From Aulostomus chinensis (lineage: Eukaryota > Chordata > Actinopteri > Syngnathiformes > Aulostomidae), in the NCBI GenBank assembly GCA_037954235.1, contig JBBMOA010000014.1, positions 18,423,273-18,487,272 on the forward strand: 64,000 nt of DNA. Reading direction: 5' to 3'. A program made the translations under genes and the position numbers. This document shows positions 49,198-64,000 of the stretch, one piece after another. A model generated the notes under the pieces. It worked only from the letters and a program-made list of their open reading frames with translations. It did no database searches and was not told the DNA's origin. The stretch's first letter is position 1. Each line of letters begins with the position of its first letter.

Positions 49198-50427
49198 CAA
49201 CAGGCATTTATTTCCATCTGCCCTAATCTGGAAAGCTGGTTGGGGGAGCTATGTGCCTGTACGTGAAGCACCGCCTTCTTTCCGAGCTCCATGTTCCAAT
49301 TTAGGTATTGCCATGGTTACATAAGATTCAGGGTCAGGGGGTCAGTGACGTTGAAGGCAAACACCGGATGGATGTATAGCTGGTTCATGGCAACAGAGGG
49401 ACATGCAGGACATAATATAATCCCAGAAAGACAGCAGATGAGGATCAGGAAGGAAACTTTAGACTGACCAAACCACCTAAATACAAGGAAGTGGAAGTTT
49501 ACAGCCTTTAAACATTGACATGCCACTTTTCCTTGTATTGTTTTTATTGCTTTGCACTTCTATTCTTGCATATTCTCTTGTTTTGTTTTGTGCAGTTCTC
49601 ACACAAAGGCAGAACCTGAAGAAAAATAGATATAAAACAGATAAAAGACCTTATATGAACATGTTGTTATGAGCACGGTGGAACAATGAGGAATTTGTAT
49701 AGAGCAAGCAAAGGTGGTGCTGAGGGGCTGTAAAAGTCAAAGCTTTCAGTTAGATATGTTCAGGAAAACCAACAGTGGAGAAAATGGAAGAAAAAAAAAA
49801 AACAACACTTAAACAAAGACGGGAAGACTCACTGCGCATGCCCGCTGCAGAGACCAGAGAGGGAGGGGTGTGAAAGCTCTGTGTTGCTCCACTAACCTAC
49901 TTACCATAATCTCTCTCATCCCTTCATTTCATAACAGCATCCACATTACATGATACACTCATCATCTTATTTCAGTCGATCATATGCACTGTTTTTCACA
50001 AGCTGCTTGCTTTTGTGCAATGGTCTATTAACATGAATCTGCAGGTGTGTGTTCACTCCTTCTAACACACCCATATTTCAACGGAGGGCCACAAAACACT
50101 TGTGGTTAACCAAGCTTTCTTCTATAATACACAAAAAATACCTTGATGGAGGGCTCCGCCCATGCTCATAATTCACCCTCATCACATTAAAGTCATGTAA
50201 AAAAAACACAAAGTGGCACAACAATCTGCAGCCATAGCAAGATTAAGGCTTGTTAATCCTTTGATATTCTAATTATAAATGCAGCAGAGGACATAATGGT
50301 TCACCCTCTCATCTGGAAGGTTAATTTATGAAGGCTAGTAGTATTGTGTGTATTTTAATGACTGTAATCTACAAGATGGACTACACTGACAAAAGTATGT
50401 CTAGCCTGTCTTGTTTGTTTATTAGGG
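48131..50427. other. Intergenic, no gene recognised
   Basis: Apart from the CA microsatellite at 49121-49197, no gene or known repeat is recognisable. Confidence 0.6.
49121..49197. repeat. (CA)n microsatellite
   Basis: About 37 uninterrupted CA units, one of the longest pure dinucleotide tracts in the window. Confidence 0.98.
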
Positions 50428-50465
50428 CCTGAGCCTGAAGGCCCTATTAGACCCTATTAGATTGA
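50428..50465 (-). mobile_element. Terminal fragment of the minisatellite-carrying element family
   Basis: AGGGCCTGAGCCTGAAGGCC matches the complement of the hairpin end at 43735-43763 in layout: AGGGCC at the edge, then a hairpin. A further decayed relative is at 52684-52710. Confidence 0.45.
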
Positions 50466-50995
50466 AGCTAACAGAGACTGACTAATAATAAAACTGTCCA
50501 AAACATTAAACTGGGAGTGTAGTGGGGTATAGTTTGTTTATAGTTTTTTTTAGTTCAAATCAAACTGTCTACGTGGTACCGAGCATATTCTACAACTGAG
50601 TCAAGATGACTTGGAGAGTATTGAATGATGAATTTCAGAGTTTAGAAAAGGGATGTTTCACAATAGGTCTCCTTTAGCTTCAAGCTAAAAATATGAGACT
50701 GGTATTTTTTGAACTGGAGTGTGGGCCAAGGACATTTTTTTCTGTTAATAAAGTGAGGCAGGGTGTTTAATTGTCAGCGTGTTCGGAGGGAGTAACAACA
50801 TCTCATTAATCATCAGGAACGGACTAAAGATGAAAATGACAATCAAAACAAAAGAAAAACCCACCTCCTCATTCCTTGATCTACTGTTTATGACATAAGT
50901 ATTCCTTTTTTCCTCTGTGACTTTTTTCAGCTGTGATGTAAAGCGAGTCTGAGTACCTCCAGAAGCACTCACAAATAAAATGTATCATTATTATC

Positions 50996-51172
50996 CAACC
51001 ATCCATTTTCTATACCGCTTATATATTAAGGGTCACAGGGGGGCTGGAGCCTAGCTTGTCCAGCTCAGATAGGGCGAGAGGCAGGGTTCACCCTGGACAG
51101 GTCACCAGTCCATCACAGGGCCATCACGCTTCGGTTGCTAGATGGCAACTCTACCGCTGAGACATCCTGCCC
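50996..51172 (-). mobile_element. SINE of the second family, 5'-rearranged
   Basis: The minus-strand tail half (GGACTGGTGACCTGTCCAGG, GGCTCCAGCCCCC) is that of the HE1/DANA-like SINEs. The head (GCGGTAGAGTTGCCATCTAG, AGCAACC) is that of a different tRNA-type SINE. The element at 62127-62372 has the same head-tail combination. Confidence 0.65.
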
Positions 51173-51202
51173 CTATTATTATTATTATTATTGGATTATT
51201 AT

Positions 51203-51575
51203 CCATCCATCCAATTTCTTCCACTTATCCTATTATGGGTCGCAGGGGGGCTGGAGCCTATCCCAGCATCTACGGGTGAGAGGCAGGGTTCACCCTGGAC
51301 AGGTCACCAGTCCATCACAGGACCAACACATAGAGACAGACAACCATTCACACTCACAGTCACACCTACGGTCAATTTAGAGTATCAATCAGCCTCGTCC
51401 CCTTTTGTATATCATTGGACTGTGGGAGGAAGCCGGAGAACCTGGAGAGAACCCACGCAGGCACAGGAGAACATGCAAACTCCACACAGAAAGAACACAT
51501 GCTGAAGCCGGGGCTCGAATCCAGAACCCTCTTGCTGTGAGACATCAGTGCTAACCACTGCACCACCGTGCCGCC
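51203..51575 (-). mobile_element. tRNA-derived SINE (HE1/DANA-like)
   Basis: A complete element on the minus strand, from head GGCGGCACGGTGGTGCAGTG to the ATGG tail. Unlike the copy at 1657, it has no duplication hugging the SINE itself. Instead, AT-rich sequence homologous to 1480-1656 precedes its head. Confidence 0.88.
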
Positions 51576-51779
51576 AAAACTATCAAATAATTCACAGATA
51601 ATTCAATTTTTATAAACTATATTTTAATGGATATTCTGATTTAATAATTTACAATATAATCTAATACAAGGTAGCATATATATGGATAATGTAATACATG
51701 TAATATATATATATATATGAATAAATAAAATAACACTTTGAAAATATTATTTTGTTAACCACTGCACCTCCGTGCCTCC
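51576..51779 (-). repeat. AT-rich 5' flank copy plus a second SINE head
   Basis: 51576-51754 is the inverted homologue of 1480-1656. 51755-51779 is a 25-base SINE head (complement GGAGGCACGGAGGTGCAGTG) sitting exactly at the outer boundary. On the minus strand the order is SINE head fragment, AT-rich segment, complete SINE, with ATT repeats on both sides of the whole unit. Confidence 0.8.
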
Positions 51780-51786
51780 ATTATTA

Positions 51787-51836
<50 letters not shown>
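51780..51836. repeat. (ATT)n microsatellite
   Basis: About 18 ATT units. A shorter ATT tract lies on the other side of the SINE unit at 51174-51192. Confidence 0.95.
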
Positions 51837-51837
<1 letters not shown>

Positions 51838-52929
51838 AGTCACATCAAGCTGCTCCAAAGGCTCCTATTAAACATGTCAATAAGTAAACTTATTTGATTG
51901 ATGTGTTCCCACATTGCAATAAATACAATCTATCAACATTAAGCACAGTTTCTTTAAAATTTTAAAATGTGATAGCAGTTGTGGGTCTGAGTAGCAAGTC
52001 AGAGGCATAGAGGTCTGTCTCAGCAGCTTTCTTGTCTCTCTTTCAGTAGAATCTGATCAGTTAGCATCACAATGTAGCCTCCAACTGTAGCTGAGGCTGA
52101 TCCAGCTATTTACCAACTTTTGTACTTTTCTCCAAACCACCCCACAACACCGGCCCATTCACACACTGATGATGGAGGCTGCCATGCAAGGCTCTGACCA
52201 ACTCATCAGAAGTGTTGGAGGTTCAGACTCAGACTCACAGTAGACTTGAAGTTGGTGGAATTGCCATGGCTTTGTCAATAGGGTATCAGTTTTGAAAGGT
52301 TTGCATCTAAATCTCAAACCCTATTCCTGAGTATAGCTGGCATTTTCATGCTCCAATACAAAAGCTTTCTCAATCTCAGAACTCTTTTTCGCATCAAGTA
52401 CTCTTCTTGTTTGTTTATTAGTTAGTTTTTTTTTAAAGGAACATAATACACTAATTAAAATCAGTGCACATTTTAATTTACAGTCACTAAGGAGGTGAAG
52501 AATGTATGTTAATTGGGTATTTATGTTTTACTACGTCAGATTATTGATGTCTAATTTGTCTAACTTGAAGATATCTAATAATTAGAAATAATAGCTATTG
52601 CGTAAATGTTCTATACTTGGTGATTTACTGTCCCAATCAGTGGTATGTGGTTCTAAGTATGTCGGTTCAGCCTCAGCCCAATTAATTAGAGCCTGAGCCT
52701 GAAGGTTATCAATTATAACTGTGTTACTGTACACTTTCCCCCTGTAGGTTTAGTGTATATGATGTAATATAATACCTATTGTGTAGATTATTTTCTGCAG
52801 AAGCACGGGGGACTACGAGTAAAACGCTGCGGCTTGTCAATGAAGATCGTGTCTGGATAGTAAAATGTGCGCATGTTCAAACACTGTGTGTTATAGTTCC
52901 CACGCTGCGTGACCGTTGGTCAGAATTGA

Positions 52930-53010
52930 CACACTGCCACACTTTCTCGCGCACGCGAGAGTCTCCTTAAAAGCGCGAGAGGTGGCGCGCACGTCAGCTC
53001 AGTGGGCACG
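52930..53010 (+). promoter_or_regulatory. rorc: Putative rorc core promoter
   Basis: The sequence turns abruptly GC- and CpG-rich from about 52800 to 53330, unlike its AT-rich surroundings. TTAAAA at 52967-52972 is a TATA-like box, which would place transcription start near 52995-53000. A CRE-type ACGTCA lies at about 52991. It sits 5' of the exon that encodes the receptor start codon. Confidence 0.5.
52945..52960. promoter_or_regulatory. Palindrome TCTCGCG-CA-CGCGAGA in the rorc promoter
   Basis: A perfect 7-bp inverted repeat with a 2-bp spacer lies just upstream of a TTAAAA box. It resembles a split form of the TCTCGCGAGA element known from CpG-island promoters. That it is functional is inference. 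Confidence 0.45.
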
Positions 53011-53366
53011 AGGCGGGAGGACTGCTGGTGAGGATCATGTGTAGTCCACGCGCCGAAACCAGGTTACCGCGAGCCACAGAGCAGAGAAGTGCGGTGTAAC
53101 GAGCCCCCGCGAGTATTACAAGAGCTCAGAGATTCCTCGGAGCCAACCGACGAAGTTAACGCAAGAAACAGAAAAGGTGCTTTTGTTCTTTTTTTTTATG
53201 TCGGTAGCGCGTGAAGGAGAGGTAGAAAATCCATGAGGATTTGCTGTTGTGACAGTTCTCAGCTGCTCCGGTTTGGAGCGAGTACGTGCGCATCGTTTTC
53301 CTTTCTTGGCTTTTTTTCCAGCCGAAGTTGTATGACACGAAGATTTGGTTAGACTCTACCGTCGAC

Positions 53367-53373
<7 letters not shown>
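53000..53373 (+). CDS. rorc: rorc exon 1: leader plus first seven coding bases
   Basis: ATG AGG G at 53367-53373 is followed by a GTGAGT donor. Joined to exon 2 it gives Met-Arg-Ala-Gln-Ile-Glu, the start of short ROR isoforms (compare RORB1 and ROR gamma t). The 5' boundary is an estimate from the TATA-like box. Confidence 0.75.
53037..53099 (+). promoter_or_regulatory. Upstream ORF 1 in the rorc leader
   Basis: ATG at 53037, 20 codons, TAA at 53097-53099. It lies between the predicted start of transcription and the main ATG. Confidence 0.45.
53198..53352 (+). promoter_or_regulatory. Overlapping upstream ORFs 2 and 3 in the rorc leader
   Basis: uORF2 is 53198-53236 (12 codons). Its TGA overlaps the ATG of uORF3 by ATGA at 53233-53236. 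uORF3 runs 39 codons to TAG at 53350-53352, only 14 nt before the main ATG and in a different frame. If the leader is unspliced, most scanning ribosomes would meet these first. Confidence 0.45.

Positions 53374-64000
<10,627 letters not shown>

Overview
This is a teleost fish nuclear genome window. The evidence is split, intron-containing genes with consensus GT/AG junctions, dense CA/GT and TA microsatellites, tRNA-derived SINEs of the HE1/DANA type, a Rex3 (RTE clade) non-LTR retrotransposon, and protein-level matches to vertebrate semaphorin 6 and ROR nuclear receptors. There is no bacterial, viral or CRISPR content. Most long open frames in the window are repeats read as protein.

Layout. 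(1) 1-10605 holds no recognisable exon and is probably intron or flank of a class 6 semaphorin. (2) 10606-11513 is its final coding exon, with the transmembrane helix and cytoplasmic tail. SEMA6C is the best guess because the neighbouring gene is RORC-like and both lie in human 1q21. (3) 11514-18370 is 3' flank with microsatellites. (4) 18371-31012 is a rearranged block. About 4 kb starting in a SINE was copied into another SINE a few kb downstream. The copy then gained a 1.9-kb element carrying a 72-bp minisatellite and lost a 120-bp piece. That lost piece, in the parent, contains what looks like a signal-peptide first exon on the minus strand. (5) 32918-35932 is a decayed Rex3 copy on the minus strand, bounded by an 11-bp direct repeat. 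(6) 36-52 kb is intergenic sequence with a second, inverted copy of the minisatellite element (41.7-43.8 kb), a terminal-inverted-repeat element (47.6-48.1 kb) and a SINE cluster (51.0-51.8 kb). (7) 52.9-64.0 kb is a ROR-family nuclear receptor on the plus strand, most likely rorc. It has a GC-rich promoter, a short first exon (Met-Arg), two zinc-finger exons, a hinge exon and most of the ligand-binding domain. The 3' end lies outside the window.

The two genes have no evident direct functional link. One encodes an axon-guidance-type membrane protein and the other a transcription factor binding AGGTCA-type response elements. The most informative material beyond the genes is the SINE-mediated copy event, the paired inverted minisatellites, a SINE locus that seems to have carried its 5' flank to a second site, and candidate regulatory features of rorc: upstream ORFs, a GT-repeat 3' splice site, a NAGNAG acceptor, and a CCAAT/X-box/TATA cluster in intron 1.
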